The notes under the pieces are model-generated. The model saw nothing but the letters and a program-made list of their open reading frames with translations. It was not told the DNA's origin and ran no database searches. A stretch of 64,000 nt of DNA from Oceanospirillaceae bacterium (GTDB lineage Bacteria > Pseudomonadota > Gammaproteobacteria > Pseudomonadales > Balneatricaceae). Made by a program: the position numbers and the translations under genes. Positions 26,394 to 36,168 of this stretch are shown here, in pieces. Where the stretch lies: the NCBI GenBank assembly GCA_029938085.1, contig JAPYOS010000001.1:186143-250142 (forward strand). The letters run 5' to 3'. How positions within the stretch are numbered: position 1 is the first letter of the stretch; every line of letters starts with the position of its first letter.

Positions 26394-27193
26394 TTCGGAT
26401 TTTTGCCCTAACGGATGCTGGCGCACGCCTTGGCGAACGCCTAAAGGTATTGTTGCTTGCCCAAGAGCCAGACTCTGAAGTGACCTTTGAGCTAAAGCCT
26501 CAGCCCTTTGCTGAAACGGTTCAAACCGCTTTTGAACACGGCGAGCGTCTCATTCTAATCTGTGCCACCGGCATAGCAGTACGGACGTTAGCCCCAGTAT
26601 TGATAGACAAGTACCGTGACCCGGCTGTTTTGGTATTGGATGAGCAAGGCGAATTTGTAATCCCTCTGTTGTCCGGCCATGAAGGTGGTGCCAACGAATG
26701 GGGCCGCCAAATTAGTGATTTATTAAACGCACAACTGGCTATGACTACCGCCCAACCCTACCTACAGCCCGTTTATACCGTAGGTATGGGCTGCGAACGC
26801 GGCTGTAGCCAAGCTCATTTACTCGAATTTTTAATGCAGTGTTTGCAGCAACAAGGCCTCACCGTTGACGACATCGTGAGCATTAACAGCATAGACATTA
26901 AAGCCGATGAAGTAGGTCTGATTGAATTAGCCAAAAACCTTGGCAAGAGCTTTCAGACCTACAGCGCAGAAAATCTCGCAGCCGTAAACGATCAACTCGT
27001 TAATCCGTCGCAATACGTGTATGACACGGTGGGCGTGTATGGCGTGGCCGAATCTGCCGCACTATGGTCGGCCCAACAAGCCACCGGTAACACCGCCGAA
27101 TTAATACAAGCTAAATTAAAAACCCCTAAAGCCACCTGTGCTATTGCTAGGGCCTACCCGCCCGGTGCTGGTTCAATTGGCCAACAAGATTAA
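26390..27193 (+). CDS. cbiG: Cobalt-precorrin-5A hydrolase CbiG
   Basis: CbiG opens the delta-lactone of cobalt-precorrin-5A with release of acetaldehyde, the partner step to CbiD. The N-terminal CbiG domain shows ATGIAVRTLAPVL, RDPAVLVLDEQGEFVIPLLSGHEGGAN (about residues 60-100). The C-terminal CbiG/CobE domain begins near YTVGMGCERGCS and ends with ATCAIARAYPPGAGS. At 267 residues it is shorter than Salmonella-type CbiG (about 350) and lacks the middle domain, like other compact forms. It overlaps cobI by four bases. Confidence 0.92.
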   Translation: MIRIFALTDAGARLGERLKVLLLAQEPDSEVTFELKPQPFAETVQTAFEHGERLILICATGIAVRTLAPVLIDKYRDPAVLVLDEQGEFVIPLLSGHEGGANEWGRQISDLLNAQLAMTTAQPYLQPVYTVGMGCERGCSQAHLLEFLMQCLQQQGLTVDDIVSINSIDIKADEVGLIELAKNLGKSFQTYSAENLAAVNDQLVNPSQYVYDTVGVYGVAESAALWSAQQATGNTAELIQAKLKTPKATCAIARAYPPGAGSIGQQD

Positions 27194-27225
27194 CCCCACG
27201 CAATACCATTGAATACGAGAACAAC

Positions 27226-28002
27226 ATGAGCAAATTATTTATCGTCAGTACCGGCCCCGGTGATTCACAGCTAGTGGCACCCCGTGCCCATGCAGCTATT
27301 GCAGCCAGTACCGACCTAGTGGCCTATGGCCTTTACCTAGACATTTTGGGTAACGTTTGTGACGGCAAAACACACCACGACTTGCCACTAGGCGAAGAAA
27401 TTGGCCGTGCACGCCTAGCCCTAGACCTTGCTGCAAGGGGCAAAACCACGTCGCTTATTTCTAGCGGCGACATTGGCATTTACGCCATGGCCACCCTAGT
27501 ATTTGAATTGCTCGACATGCAATTAGAAGGTAAAGAAAACCATCCAGAATGGTTGGATGTAGAACTAGAGGTCATCCCCGGTATCTCCGCCATGCAAGCT
27601 GGCGCAAGCCGTGTAGGCGCTATGTTAGGCCACGACTTTTGTACCATTTCTTTATCAGACCTTTTAACACCATGGGAAACCATTCAAAAGCGTGTTGAAA
27701 AAGCCGGCGAAGGTGACTTTGTAGTGTCTTTCTACAACCCTGTATCAAAGAAGCGTGACTGGCAGCTCAACACCGCCCGCGAAATCTTACTACAGCACCG
27801 CCCAGCATCTACACCCGTATTGCTAGGCCGTCAGCTCACCCGCCCAGATGAAAGTATTAACATCATTCGTTTAGACGAGTTGGATGCCAAAGACGTGGAC
27901 ATGTTCACCTTAGTCTCCGTAGGCAACAGCGAGTCGCGCCACATTGTAAATGGCTCTAAAGAATGGGTTTATACCCCACGTGGCTACAAAAAGAAGCTAT
28001 AA
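27226..28002 (+). CDS. cobJ: Precorrin-3B / cobalt-factor III C17-methyltransferase
   Basis: CobJ/CbiH methylates C17 and drives ring contraction. The 258-residue tetrapyrrole methylase has FIVSTGPGDSQLVAPRA at the N-terminus, SSGDIGIYAMATLVFE, VIPGISAMQAGASRVGAMLGHDF and VSFYNPVSKKRDWQL. Since no CobG/CobZ is seen, the enzyme is more likely acting on a cobalt-containing factor III, i.e. as CbiH. It is 32 bases after cbiG and separated from cobM by a repeat element. Confidence 0.95.
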   Translation: MSKLFIVSTGPGDSQLVAPRAHAAIAASTDLVAYGLYLDILGNVCDGKTHHDLPLGEEIGRARLALDLAARGKTTSLISSGDIGIYAMATLVFELLDMQLEGKENHPEWLDVELEVIPGISAMQAGASRVGAMLGHDFCTISLSDLLTPWETIQKRVEKAGEGDFVVSFYNPVSKKRDWQLNTAREILLQHRPASTPVLLGRQLTRPDESINIIRLDELDAKDVDMFTLVSVGNSESRHIVNGSKEWVYTPRGYKKKL

Positions 28003-28006
28003 CTCA

Positions 28007-28045
28007 TCTCGTCTTTGCGAGGAGCGAAGCAACGTGGCAATCCAC
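28007..28045 (+). repeat. REP-like palindromic repeat between cobJ and cobM
   Basis: The core GTCTTTGCGAGGAGCGAAGC followed by AACGTGGCAATCC has outer complementary arms TTGC (28015-28018) and GCAA (28037-28040) and an inner GCGAAGC mini-hairpin. From memory this closely resembles the CATTGCGAGGAGCG...GCAATC palindromes scattered between genes in many bacterial genomes. I see only one copy in this window. It lies inside a tightly packed operon, five bases after the cobJ stop. Confidence 0.65.
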
Positions 28046-28068
28046 AAGACACAACACAGGACAAAAAC

Positions 28069-28845
28069 ATGACCGTTTATTTTATTGGCTCAGGCCCCGG
28101 TGACCCAGAACTCATGACCCTTAAAGGTCAGCGTATTTTAGACACTGCGCCTTTAGTGTTGTTTGCAGGCTCCCTGATTCCAGAAGCCAACATGGCCACC
28201 GCAAAAGAGCGTGGTGCCCTAGTGCTAGATTCAGCCCCCATGGCCCTCGATGCTCAGGTAGAGCTCATGGCCGATGCCCATGCCAAAGGCCAGCACGTAG
28301 CGCGCTTACATTGTGGCGACCCATCTCTTTACGGTGCAATCGGTGAACAAATTCGTCGCTTAGAAGCGCTGGGGATCGATTACGAAATTATTCCAGGCGT
28401 CATGGCTACCTCTGCGTCTGCCGCATGGTTAGGCAAAGAACTCACCCTTTCAGGTGTGTCTCAAACCCTGATCATGACACGCTACGAAGGCAAAACTCCC
28501 TTCCCAGAACGCGAACGCCTGCCCGCCTTAGCTGCCACAGGTGCAACCCTTGCCATTCATCTAGGCGTCACCCGAATTCACAAGATCGTAGAAGACTTGT
28601 TGCCCCACTACGGCGCAGACTGCCCAGTAGCCGTGTGTTACCGCACAAGTTGGCCAGACCAAGACAAGGTCGTAGGCACCTTAGGCGACATTGTCGCCAA
28701 AGTACGCGAGAAGAAATTCACCCGCACGTCTTTGGTGCTGGTAGGGCGGGTATTAGATGCAGATAACTTTAACGACTCGTATTTATATGACGAAAACAAA
28801 GCCCACATCTACCGCAAGAAAGATCACAACAAAAAGGTCGGCTGA
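28069..28845 (+). CDS. cobM: Precorrin-4 / cobalt-precorrin-4 C11-methyltransferase
   Basis: CobM/CbiF methylates C11. The 258-residue protein begins MTVYFIGSGPGDPELMTLKGQ, then has LHCGDPSLYGAIGEQ and IPGVMATSASAAWLGKELTL, TRYEGKTPFPERE, and VAVCYRTSWPDQ, all family landmarks. The start at 28069 is supported by AGGA eight bases upstream; an in-frame start at 28015 would translate the REP-like repeat and is rejected. It is the last gene of the first corrinoid run; a hairpin follows at 28861. Confidence 0.95.
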   Translation: MTVYFIGSGPGDPELMTLKGQRILDTAPLVLFAGSLIPEANMATAKERGALVLDSAPMALDAQVELMADAHAKGQHVARLHCGDPSLYGAIGEQIRRLEALGIDYEIIPGVMATSASAAWLGKELTLSGVSQTLIMTRYEGKTPFPERERLPALAATGATLAIHLGVTRIHKIVEDLLPHYGADCPVAVCYRTSWPDQDKVVGTLGDIVAKVREKKFTRTSLVLVGRVLDADNFNDSYLYDENKAHIYRKKDHNKKVG

Positions 28846-28860
28846 TGCATTAGGTCTTGC

Positions 28861-28890
28861 TAGTTCTCATGCACCGCATGGGAACTGCTA
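28861..28890. repeat. Imperfect inverted repeat after cobM
   Basis: TAGTTCTCATGC (28861-28872) and GCATGGGAACT (28876-28886) pair around a three-base loop ACC, with one mismatch. It begins 15 bases after the cobM stop and could end or stabilise the first corrinoid transcript. There is no following T-run, so a rho-independent terminator is not certain. Confidence 0.4.
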
Positions 28891-28891
28891 A

Positions 28892-29050
28892 ACTGTTGAT
28901 ACAGCTTTACGCTTAGCTCATTTTTTTGGTGACGATGCCCAATCTTGGCTAAATTTACAGCAAACTTTTGACGTTAAGACAGTACAAACGGAGCTAGAAA
29001 AAGAATTGAACTACATTGTCCCTATGTCAGCCTCAGCAGCAACCGCTTAG
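28892..29050 (+). pseudogene. Remnant of a HigA-like (XRE) antitoxin, C-terminal part only
   Basis: This frame reads TVDTALRLAHFFGDDAQSWLNLQ and then ends at TAG (29048-29050). The DTALRLAxFFG...WLNLQ pattern is the helix-turn-helix end of HigA-family antitoxins. About 52 residues remain out of a usual 95-105. A TAA lies immediately upstream and there is no start codon or N-terminal half, and no HigB toxin is nearby. It marks an insertion or recombination event between cobM and the MFS gene. Confidence 0.7.
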
Positions 29051-29052
29051 TG

Positions 29053-30294
29053 ATGTCTGACCACTCCAACACCACACCCATACGTATTGGTATGGGTGAA
29101 TTTATTTTCCTAATGGCCTCTTTGATGTCGGTTGTGGCTTTGTCCATCGACGCGATATTGCCTGCTTTAGGATTTATGGCGCAAGACTTTAACGTTGATG
29201 GCAGCGAAATCCAATTAGTCATCACCACCTTGTTTGCTGGCTTTGCGATTGGCCAACTCATATACGGCCCCATCTCTGATCGGGTAGGGCGATTGCCCGG
29301 AATTTACGTGGGTTTTGGCTTCTTTATATTTGGCTGCATTTTAGCCATGTCGGCGCAATCTCTAGAAATGGTGCTGATAGGCCGGTTTTTACAAGGTATA
29401 GGGGCCTCTGGCCCACGCATTATGGTGTCGGCCTTAGCCAGAGATTGTTTTAGTGGCCGGGCCATGGCCCGTATCATGTCCTTGTCTGGCTCAGTCTTTA
29501 TGATGGTGCCCATTTGTGCACCCATGTTGGGGCAGGCAATACTTTGGATTGGGCCTTGGCAGTACATTTTTGCCATGTACATCGTCTTGGCATTGTTATT
29601 GTGCGCTTGGACTTGGCTGCGTCTTAACGAAACACTACCTCACGAAAAACGCCGATCGATACACCCTAAAGTATTGTGGCAGGCCTTTGTGTTGGTGATG
29701 AGAAACCGCGTTGCGGCCGGGTACACTCTAGTGAGCGGTTTAGTGTTTGGCGGCTTTTTGGGTTACTTGAGCTCAAGTCAGGTGCTATTCCAACAGATTT
29801 ACCATGTCGGCGATGCCTTCCCCCTATATTTTAGCGCCTTAGTCTTTCCTAACCTCATTTCATCCTACCTTAACGCTAAACTAGTCATGCGCTGGGGTAT
29901 GTTTAGGCTAGTGCAACTCACTAACGTATTGGTGTTCACAGGTTCGTTAGGGCTATTTCTTTATGCCCAGTTTTACGCTGGAGTACCCCCTTTAATGCAC
30001 ACCATGGCCTTTTTGTTTGTCATTTTCTCTGGCATTGGTTTTCAGTTTGGCAACCTTAACGCTTTGGCCATGGAGCCTTTGGGCAAAGTGGCGGGCATGG
30101 GAGCTTCTGTAGTGGGCGCAGGGTCAATGTTTGTCTCCATTCCTATTGGCGGCTTAATTGGCATGTCAGTTGATACCGATATTTTCCCCATAGCTTTAGG
30201 TATGGCTGTTTGCTCACTGGTTTCTATGTTGGTGATGCATTGGGTCCGGTTTGGTTTCGGAAAACCCAAAGCTGGGGGCGGTGTAGAGGTTTAA
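29053..30294 (+). CDS. MFS transporter, Bcr/CflA drug-resistance type
   Basis: The roughly 413-residue protein has about 12 membrane helices. MFS motif A appears as LIYGPISDRVGRLPGIYVG between helices 2 and 3, and GRFLQGIGASGPRIMVSALARD after helix 4 matches the Bcr/CflA group. Members export chloramphenicol, bicyclomycin, cysteine and similar small molecules by proton antiport. The location inside the corrinoid island is not evidence of a corrinoid or cobalt role. The start is at ATG 29053, or GTG 29050, which overlaps the stop of the antitoxin remnant. Confidence 0.85.
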   Translation: MSDHSNTTPIRIGMGEFIFLMASLMSVVALSIDAILPALGFMAQDFNVDGSEIQLVITTLFAGFAIGQLIYGPISDRVGRLPGIYVGFGFFIFGCILAMSAQSLEMVLIGRFLQGIGASGPRIMVSALARDCFSGRAMARIMSLSGSVFMMVPICAPMLGQAILWIGPWQYIFAMYIVLALLLCAWTWLRLNETLPHEKRRSIHPKVLWQAFVLVMRNRVAAGYTLVSGLVFGGFLGYLSSSQVLFQQIYHVGDAFPLYFSALVFPNLISSYLNAKLVMRWGMFRLVQLTNVLVFTGSLGLFLYAQFYAGVPPLMHTMAFLFVIFSGIGFQFGNLNALAMEPLGKVAGMGASVVGAGSMFVSIPIGGLIGMSVDTDIFPIALGMAVCSLVSMLVMHWVRFGFGKPKAGGGVEV

Positions 30295-30315
30295 GGCCAA
30301 GTATAATTTCGCTTC

Positions 30316-30555
30316 TTATAAATTAGGTCTATGGCCTGATGGAACCCACCAAAGCACAATGTAAAATTCCATTTTATCAAACCACTCTTTGCGCCTGCGC
30401 ATGATGTTTTTAAGGGCGTTGAGGTCGGACCAAACAGACATATTGGCAGCAATGGCATTAATTCTATCTAGGTTGTTCACAAAGTATGCGTTAATCGGGT
30501 GGTCTTGAGGCAGTTTGAAGAGAGCTATGTTTAATTGGGCCAAATGATAAGTCAT
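30316..30555 (-). pseudogene. Decayed DUF3291-family gene (internal deletions, truncated)
   Basis: The 79-residue frame matches DUF3291 in pieces: MTYHLAQLNIALFKLPQDHP, FVNNLDRINAIA, NMSVWSDLNALKN, RRRKEWFDKM, and VLWWVPSGHRP. Full-length members are about 140-150 residues, with a GFVWRLQ-type segment between the second and third blocks and a Y..AH segment between the third and fourth. Both are missing here, and the C-terminal tail is gone. The joins keep the reading frame, so a short protein could still be made, but loss of function is likely. Confidence 0.65.
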
Positions 30556-30665
30556 AGAGTCTCCCTTACGAGACTATAAACCTGATGATTAACAATGTGT
30601 TGTCATTGCCATAGGCTATTGGTGTTAGCATAGTCATATTTCCAACCTAGGGTGTAGAGTTCACA

Positions 30666-31007
30666 ATGTCAGGTAATAGTAACGTCAACAATGAGGTTTT
30701 TGTAGCCTTTCAAGTGATCCCTAGGCTCAAACAAGGTAACAATTTTGAAGTCGTTGACAAGGCCATTGCAGTGGTTAAATCCGCCAACGTGCCATACCAA
30801 GTTGGCGCGATGGAAACAACAATGAAAGGCGAGCTAAATCATTTACTCGAAATCGTTAAAGACGCTCAACAGGCTTGTTTTGACGCTGGTGCATTGGAGG
30901 TTATTACAAATATCAAAATTCACAGTAAAACAGACAGCGCCACCGACACCTTCTGCACATACGACCGCGGCGTTACGCCCGCAAACCACATGTTTGTTGG
31001 GAAATAA
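30666..31007 (+). CDS. MTH1187/YkoF-type thiamine-binding protein
   Basis: The 113-residue protein fits the small thiamine-binding (MTH1187) fold: EVFVAFQVIPRLKQGNNFEVVDKAI, VPYQVGAMETTMKGELNHLLEIVKDAQQACFDAGALEVITNIKIH. Members bind thiamine or its pyrimidine and sit near thiamine or cofactor transport genes; the role is not well defined. It stands alone between the decayed DUF3291 gene and cobW. No TPP riboswitch is visible upstream. The tail after the conserved core (SATDTFCTYDRG...) is longer than usual. Confidence 0.75.
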   Translation: MSGNSNVNNEVFVAFQVIPRLKQGNNFEVVDKAIAVVKSANVPYQVGAMETTMKGELNHLLEIVKDAQQACFDAGALEVITNIKIHSKTDSATDTFCTYDRGVTPANHMFVGK

Positions 31008-31191
31008 TCATTGCCAGCTCGTTGCGAAAGGCGGCTACACGCTTGCGAATTGAATGATATTGGGAAAAGTCGCGCCAACGACACTTTATGCCCGCAATAG
31101 CATGAATTGACAGGTTTTCTGTGACAAAATAACGGGCAATTCCCAACGCCACTGTTAGCGTCTGGCGTCCAATAAAACACAAGGTTATCCC

Positions 31192-32295
31192 ATGAAACTG
31201 AACAAAATTCCCGCAACTGTTGTCACTGGTTTTTTAGGTAGCGGCAAAACCACTTTATTGTCTAACGTGTTGCGCCAAGTTTCTGGTGGTAAGGACCCTA
31301 AGCGTATCGCCGTAATCGTCAATGAATTTGGCGAACTGGATATTGATGCAGATTTATTACGCAACTGCCCGCTAGATTGTGATGATGAAGGTGAAACACC
31401 AAGCAGCACTCAGCAAGGCATTTACGAATTAGCCAACGGCTGTATTTGCTGCACTGTGGAAGAAGAGTTTTTACCGGTGATGCAAGAACTGGTTAAACGC
31501 CGCGACGACATTGACCATATTCTGATTGAAACCAGTGGTTTGGCATTACCTAAGCCGCTTGTGCAGGCATTTAACTGGCCAGACATTAAGCAACATTGCA
31601 CTGTAGACGCGGTCATCACCGTGATTGATGGCCCAGCAGTGGCTGCCGGCCGTTTTGCCCATGATGCAGACCAGATTCAAGCTCAGCGTTTGGCCGATGA
31701 AAGCCTTAACCACGACCCAGATCTTGCCGAATTGTTAGACGACCAACTTAGTGCGGCTGACCTTGTGATTGTATCTAAAAGTGACCTTTTGTCTGACGAC
31801 GAGCGGGCTCGAGTAGAGCAAGTGGTTAACGCTAAAGTACCTGCTGCCGTAAAAATTGCCTACATTGGCCAAAATGAAGACGGGACCAGCGACGCGTCTA
31901 TTGAGTTGGTTATGGGCCTAGAAGCCGCTGCCGAAGAACGTATTGAAGCTGTACATACTCACCACGACCACCACCACAACCATGGCGATCACCATGAGCA
32001 CGCCCACGATCACTTTGATTCTTGCGTGATTCACTTAGGCGAAGTAGATGGCGAACGCTTACAAGACGCCCTCAAAGAACTACTCGCCAGCCAACAAATC
32101 TACCGCGCCAAAGGTTTTGCTGCATTGCCAAATAAGCCAATGCGTCAGGTACTACAGGCCGTTGGCCAACGTTTAGAAAGCCACTTTGATCGTTTGTGGG
32201 CTGCCGATGAAGCACGCCGTACGTCTTTGGTCATGATCGGAAAACATTTACATGTAGAACAACTAACTGCGGTCCTAAAAGTGGCTGAGGTTTAA
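31192..32295 (+). CDS. cobW: CobW GTPase (metallochaperone family)
   Basis: CobW is a G3E-family GTPase thought to deliver cobalt to the CobN chelatase. The P-loop GFLGSGKTT is at 13-21, the metal-binding GCICC motif at about 84-88, the IETSGLALPKP switch and a VSKSDLL (NKxD-like) motif follow. Residues about 257-276 are a histidine-rich loop (HTHHDHHHNHGDHH). The C-terminal CobW_C domain ends near LVMIGKHL. It starts a second corrinoid gene run and is nine bases before cobN, which supports a partnership with CobN. Confidence 0.95.
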   Translation: MKLNKIPATVVTGFLGSGKTTLLSNVLRQVSGGKDPKRIAVIVNEFGELDIDADLLRNCPLDCDDEGETPSSTQQGIYELANGCICCTVEEEFLPVMQELVKRRDDIDHILIETSGLALPKPLVQAFNWPDIKQHCTVDAVITVIDGPAVAAGRFAHDADQIQAQRLADESLNHDPDLAELLDDQLSAADLVIVSKSDLLSDDERARVEQVVNAKVPAAVKIAYIGQNEDGTSDASIELVMGLEAAAEERIEAVHTHHDHHHNHGDHHEHAHDHFDSCVIHLGEVDGERLQDALKELLASQQIYRAKGFAALPNKPMRQVLQAVGQRLESHFDRLWAADEARRTSLVMIGKHLHVEQLTAVLKVAEV

Positions 32296-32304
32296 TCACT
32301 CACC

Positions 32305-35300
32305 ATGCATTTACTCGCAGCCCAGCCCGGCGGCTTCGTTGAAGAAGAAGGTATTGTTGATCTAAACCAAGATCCCGCTAGTGTGGTGGTCTTGGCTGCA
32401 GCCGACACAAGCCTTGCCATGCTGGCCACTGCTGCAGAACAGCTGGGTGACGAACTGCCTTCTATTCGCCTTGCCAACTGGAGCCACCTGCTCAAGCCCG
32501 CCGCTTTTGACCTGTATGAACATAAAGTGCTGGATCAGGCTGACTTGGTGGTGGTGTCTTTATTGGGTGGTGCGAGTTATTGGAACTACGGCTTTGAGCG
32601 ACTGCAAGCTTGGCAACAGGCTAAACCCAACCGTCAGCTAGTTTTGGTACCCGGTGATGACGCAGAAGACCCAGAGCTGACCTTAGCTAGTTCTTGTGAA
32701 CCTTCAGTGTGCCAAATGGTATGGCAGTATTTACGCCAAGGTGGTGTAGGCAATGGTATTAATCTACTAAGGTTCCTCAACCAAAGCCTCTTATCAAATA
32801 ACAAAAGTGAGTGGCAGCCCCCTGCAGAATTGCCCCAGGCACTCATTTATCAGCCCGGCCTCGCCCAAGCGAGCTTAGCCGATTGGCAAAAACAAACTTC
32901 AATGCAGGGCTTGGAGCAGGCTCCCGTAGTGGCGTTATTGTTTTACCGCAGCCACCTACAAAGCGGCAATACCCGTATGTTCGATGGATTGATGGCAAGC
33001 TTGGTAGCGCAGGGAATGAACCCCATTGCTTTAGCCATTACATCATTAAAAGATCCACACGCTTTAGCGCTGGTCAATCACACTATCAAACAATGTAACA
33101 CCAAACTGGTGTTAAGCAGTTTAGGTTTTGCCAGCAACAAGGTAGATGCACCGAGCCTTAGCTCTTCACCCACGCAGTTTAAATTGCCTATCGAAGGCGA
33201 CATTCCTGTATTGCAGCTGGTGCTATCGTCCACCACCAACGAGGCGTGGCGCGAACATAAACAAGGCCTGCGCTCCCGCGATATTGCCATGCAAGTGGTA
33301 TTGCCAGAGATGGACGGCCACGTGTTGACCCGTGCCATTAGCTTTAAGTCTATGGGTTACTACAGTGAAGTGTGTCAGATAGACCTTGTGGGTTACGAGC
33401 TAGAGCCAGAGCGCGCGCAGTTTGTAGCGCGCCTTGCCAAAGGTTATTGCAGCCTTAGTCACAAGGCCAATAACGACAAACGTATCGCTTTGATTCTAGC
33501 CAACTACCCCACCAAAGATGGCCGCATTGGTAACGGGGTGGGTTTAGACACACCGCAATCTGCCATCAATGTATTACAAGCCATGCAAGATGCTGGTTAC
33601 GCCATTGATACGGTGCCAGAAAATGGTAATGCGTTAATAGAAGCGTTACTCGAATCGGTTACCAACAACCCCAACACCTTGCACCACTTACCCTGCTGGC
33701 AGAGTTTAGATTTAGACACGTATTTACACCATTTCTCTCAGCTACCCAAAGCCTGCCAAGATGCTGTATGGCAACGCTGGGGAGGTCCAGAACAAGACCC
33801 TAAGCACAGGCACGGTCGAATTATGTTGGCGGGCCTGCGTTTAGGTGAAACCTTTGTGGGCATTCAGCCGGCACGGGGTTACAACCTCGATTTAACTGCC
33901 AACTATCACGACCCAGATTTAGTGCCACCTCATAGTTATTTGGCCTTCTACTTTTGGTTGCGCCATGTGTATCAAGTCGATGCAATCATTCACCTTGGCA
34001 AACACGGCAACCTAGAATGGCTACCCGGTAAAGGCGTGGCACTCAGTGACGAGTGTTGGCCCGACGTGGCCCTTGGCCCACTGCCACACTTTTACCCCTT
34101 TATTGTTAACGACCCAGGTGAAGGTGCCCAAGCCAAACGCCGCGCCCAAGGGGTGATTATTGACCACCTAATGCCGCCTATGGCGCGCGCAGAAACCTAC
34201 GGCGAGCTGGCCGACTTAGAAACCTTGGTAGACGAACTGTATCAAGCCACGGGTTTAGACACTGGGCGCGAACAATGGCTAAGGGAACAGATCGTTGCCA
34301 CCTTAGCTAGCAGCAACCTTAAACAAGAGCTAGGATTAACCGCCAACACCACAGAAAGTGAAATGTTGGCCGAGCTTGATACCTACTTATGCGACATCAA
34401 AGAAGCTCAAATTCGTAACGGCTTACACATTTTAGGCCAGTTACCAGAGCAGCAAGAACTCAGCGAAACCTTAGTCGCTCTGTTACGCCTACCTCGCGGA
34501 GACGCCCACGAAGAACAAGGCATATTACATAACCTAGCCTTAGACTTAAACCTTAGCTCTGGCCTCCAAAACTATGACCCACTGGGCTCAGAAGTAACTC
34601 AGTGGACTGGAGCCAAGCCTCCACTATTGGTGGTTCAAAGTGACAGCGTATGGCGCACTAGCATGGACACTAGAGAAAGGCTTGAACTGCTCGCCTTAAA
34701 CCTAGTTAATGAGCACTTACTATCGTCAAAAAGTAGCAATTTGGATGATTTAGAGCCAGACCTTCCTAGAACTAGCCAACAACTAAACTACGCCAAGAGT
34801 GTAATTTTGGCGGCCTTAGAAGACAGCGCCGTACGCGAAACCCAAGCGCTTATCCAAGGTTTAGCTGGCCACGCCGTAGAACCCGGCCCCAGTGGCGCAC
34901 CTACGCGAGGTCGCTTGGATACCTTGCCTACGGGCCGCAATTTTTTCTCTTTAGACAACCGCAGCGTACCCTCTGCTGCCGCATGGGCCTTAGGCCAACG
35001 CTCGGCCCAAGCGCTTATAGAGCGTCATTTACAAGAACACGGCGACTACCCCACACAACTCGGGTTGTCGGTTTGGGGCACGGCCACCATGCGCACCGGC
35101 GGTGATGACATAGCCCAAGCCTTTGCATTAATGGGCATCAAACCTATTTGGGCGCCCGGCTCGCAAAGGGTGGCTGATTTTAAAATTATTCCGGCCATGC
35201 AATTGGGCCGTCCACGGGTAGATGTAACCTTGCGTGTGTCTGGGTTTTTCCGTGACGCCTTCCCTAACGTAATGAAGTTATATGACGCTGCGGTACAAGC

Positions 35301-36168
35301 CTTAGCTGCCTTTGATGAACCCGGTTCCGTCGCCAGCAATGGCAACACCATTCGCCACAACGTAGAACAACGTCAAGCCGAGTTAGAAGCCCAAGGCGTT
35401 GGAACGCTTGAAGCACACCGCCAAGCCAGCTACCGTGTTTATGGCAGCAAACCCGGTGCTTATGGTGCAGGTCTGCAGGGTTTAATCGACGAGCGCTGCT
35501 GGGGTGAACGTGCCGACTTAGCCGACGCCTACCTTAATTGGGGTGGTTATGCTTATGGCCGTCAGCTCGACGGCAATAAAACCGGCGATGGCGTAGCCGC
35601 CCATGATGACTTTAAACACCGTTTGAGTCAGCTAGAGGCCGTGGTGCAAAACCAAGATAACCGCGAGCATGATTTACTCGACTCAGACGACTATTATCAG
35701 TTCCAAGGCGGCATGACCAACGCTGTAACCAGCTTTAGTGGCCAAGCCCCTGCGGTGTACCATAGTGATCACAGCAACCCCAGCGCACCCAAAATACGCA
35801 CCCTTAAGGAAGAGCTTAATCGGGTGCTTCGCTCACGTGTGCTTAACCCTAAGTGGATTAGCGCCATGCAACGTCACGGCTACAAAGGCGCGTTTGAAAT
35901 GGCCGCCAGCGTGGACTATTTATTTGCCTACGACGCCACCACAGATTTAATTGCCGACTACCAATATGAACAAGTGAGCAATGCGCTAATCTTTGAACCA
36001 CAAAATCAACAATTTATGCGTGATAACAATCCCGCCGCCTTAGAAGAAATGACCGAACGTTTGTTAGAAGCCTGTCAACGTGGCATGTGGCAAGAACCGG
36101 GTGAACACCAACACGCCTTACAAGATTTATTGCTCGACTTAGATCAGCAACAGGAAACCGCCTCATGA
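32305..36168 (+). CDS. cobN: Cobaltochelatase large subunit CobN
   Basis: The large chelatase subunit (1287 residues, normal size) binds hydrogenobyrinic acid a,c-diamide and cobalt; ATP hydrolysis is supplied by the I/D subunits. Family landmarks are [89 protein letters not shown], and [18 protein letters not shown] followed by [17 protein letters not shown]. It is directly coupled to cobW and overlaps cobQ by four bases (ATGA). The matching ATPase is the fused ChlID at 17256; no CobS/CobT pair is seen. Confidence 0.97.
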   Translation: MHLLAAQPGGFVEEEGIVDLNQDPASVVVLAAADTSLAMLATAAEQLGDELPSIRLANWSHLLKPAAFDLYEHKVLDQADLVVVSLLGGASYWNYGFERLQAWQQAKPNRQLVLVPGDDAEDPELTLASSCEPSVCQMVWQYLRQGGVGNGINLLRFLNQSLLSNNKSEWQPPAELPQALIYQPGLAQASLADWQKQTSMQGLEQAPVVALLFYRSHLQSGNTRMFDGLMASLVAQGMNPIALAITSLKDPHALALVNHTIKQCNTKLVLSSLGFASNKVDAPSLSSSPTQFKLPIEGDIPVLQLVLSSTTNEAWREHKQGLRSRDIAMQVVLPEMDGHVLTRAISFKSMGYYSEVCQIDLVGYELEPERAQFVARLAKGYCSLSHKANNDKRIALILANYPTKDGRIGNGVGLDTPQSAINVLQAMQDAGYAIDTVPENGNALIEALLESVTNNPNTLHHLPCWQSLDLDTYLHHFSQLPKACQDAVWQRWGGPEQDPKHRHGRIMLAGLRLGETFVGIQPARGYNLDLTANYHDPDLVPPHSYLAFYFWLRHVYQVDAIIHLGKHGNLEWLPGKGVALSDECWPDVALGPLPHFYPFIVNDPGEGAQAKRRAQGVIIDHLMPPMARAETYGELADLETLVDELYQATGLDTGREQWLREQIVATLASSNLKQELGLTANTTESEMLAELDTYLCDIKEAQIRNGLHILGQLPEQQELSETLVALLRLPRGDAHEEQGILHNLALDLNLSSGLQNYDPLGSEVTQWTGAKPPLLVVQSDSVWRTSMDTRERLELLALNLVNEHLLSSKSSNLDDLEPDLPRTSQQLNYAKSVILAALEDSAVRETQALIQGLAGHAVEPGPSGAPTRGRLDTLPTGRNFFSLDNRSVPSAAAWALGQRSAQALIERHLQEHGDYPTQLGLSVWGTATMRTGGDDIAQAFALMGIKPIWAPGSQRVADFKIIPAMQLGRPRVDVTLRVSGFFRDAFPNVMKLYDAAVQALAAFDEPGSVASNGNTIRHNVEQRQAELEAQGVGTLEAHRQASYRVYGSKPGAYGAGLQGLIDERCWGERADLADAYLNWGGYAYGRQLDGNKTGDGVAAHDDFKHRLSQLEAVVQNQDNREHDLLDSDDYYQFQGGMTNAVTSFSGQAPAVYHSDHSNPSAPKIRTLKEELNRVLRSRVLNPKWISAMQRHGYKGAFEMAASVDYLFAYDATTDLIADYQYEQVSNALIFEPQNQQFMRDNNPAALEEMTERLLEACQRGMWQEPGEHQHALQDLLLDLDQQQETAS

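Noticed and set aside
28015-28068. N-terminal extension of cobM
   Set aside because: It would translate the palindromic repeat; AGGA before 28069 and the family start MTVYFIGSGPGDP support the shorter form.
29053-30294. MFS gene as a cobalt or cobalamin exporter
   Set aside because: Its motifs match Bcr/CflA drug transporters; location beside cob genes is not enough, and remnants on both sides point to insertion.
30920-31216. Minus-strand open frames opposite the thiamine-binding gene end and the cobW leader
   Set aside because: The translated residues (e.g. IHAIAGIKCRWRDFSQYHS) match no family I know, and one frame covers the cobW start; too little support for a gene.
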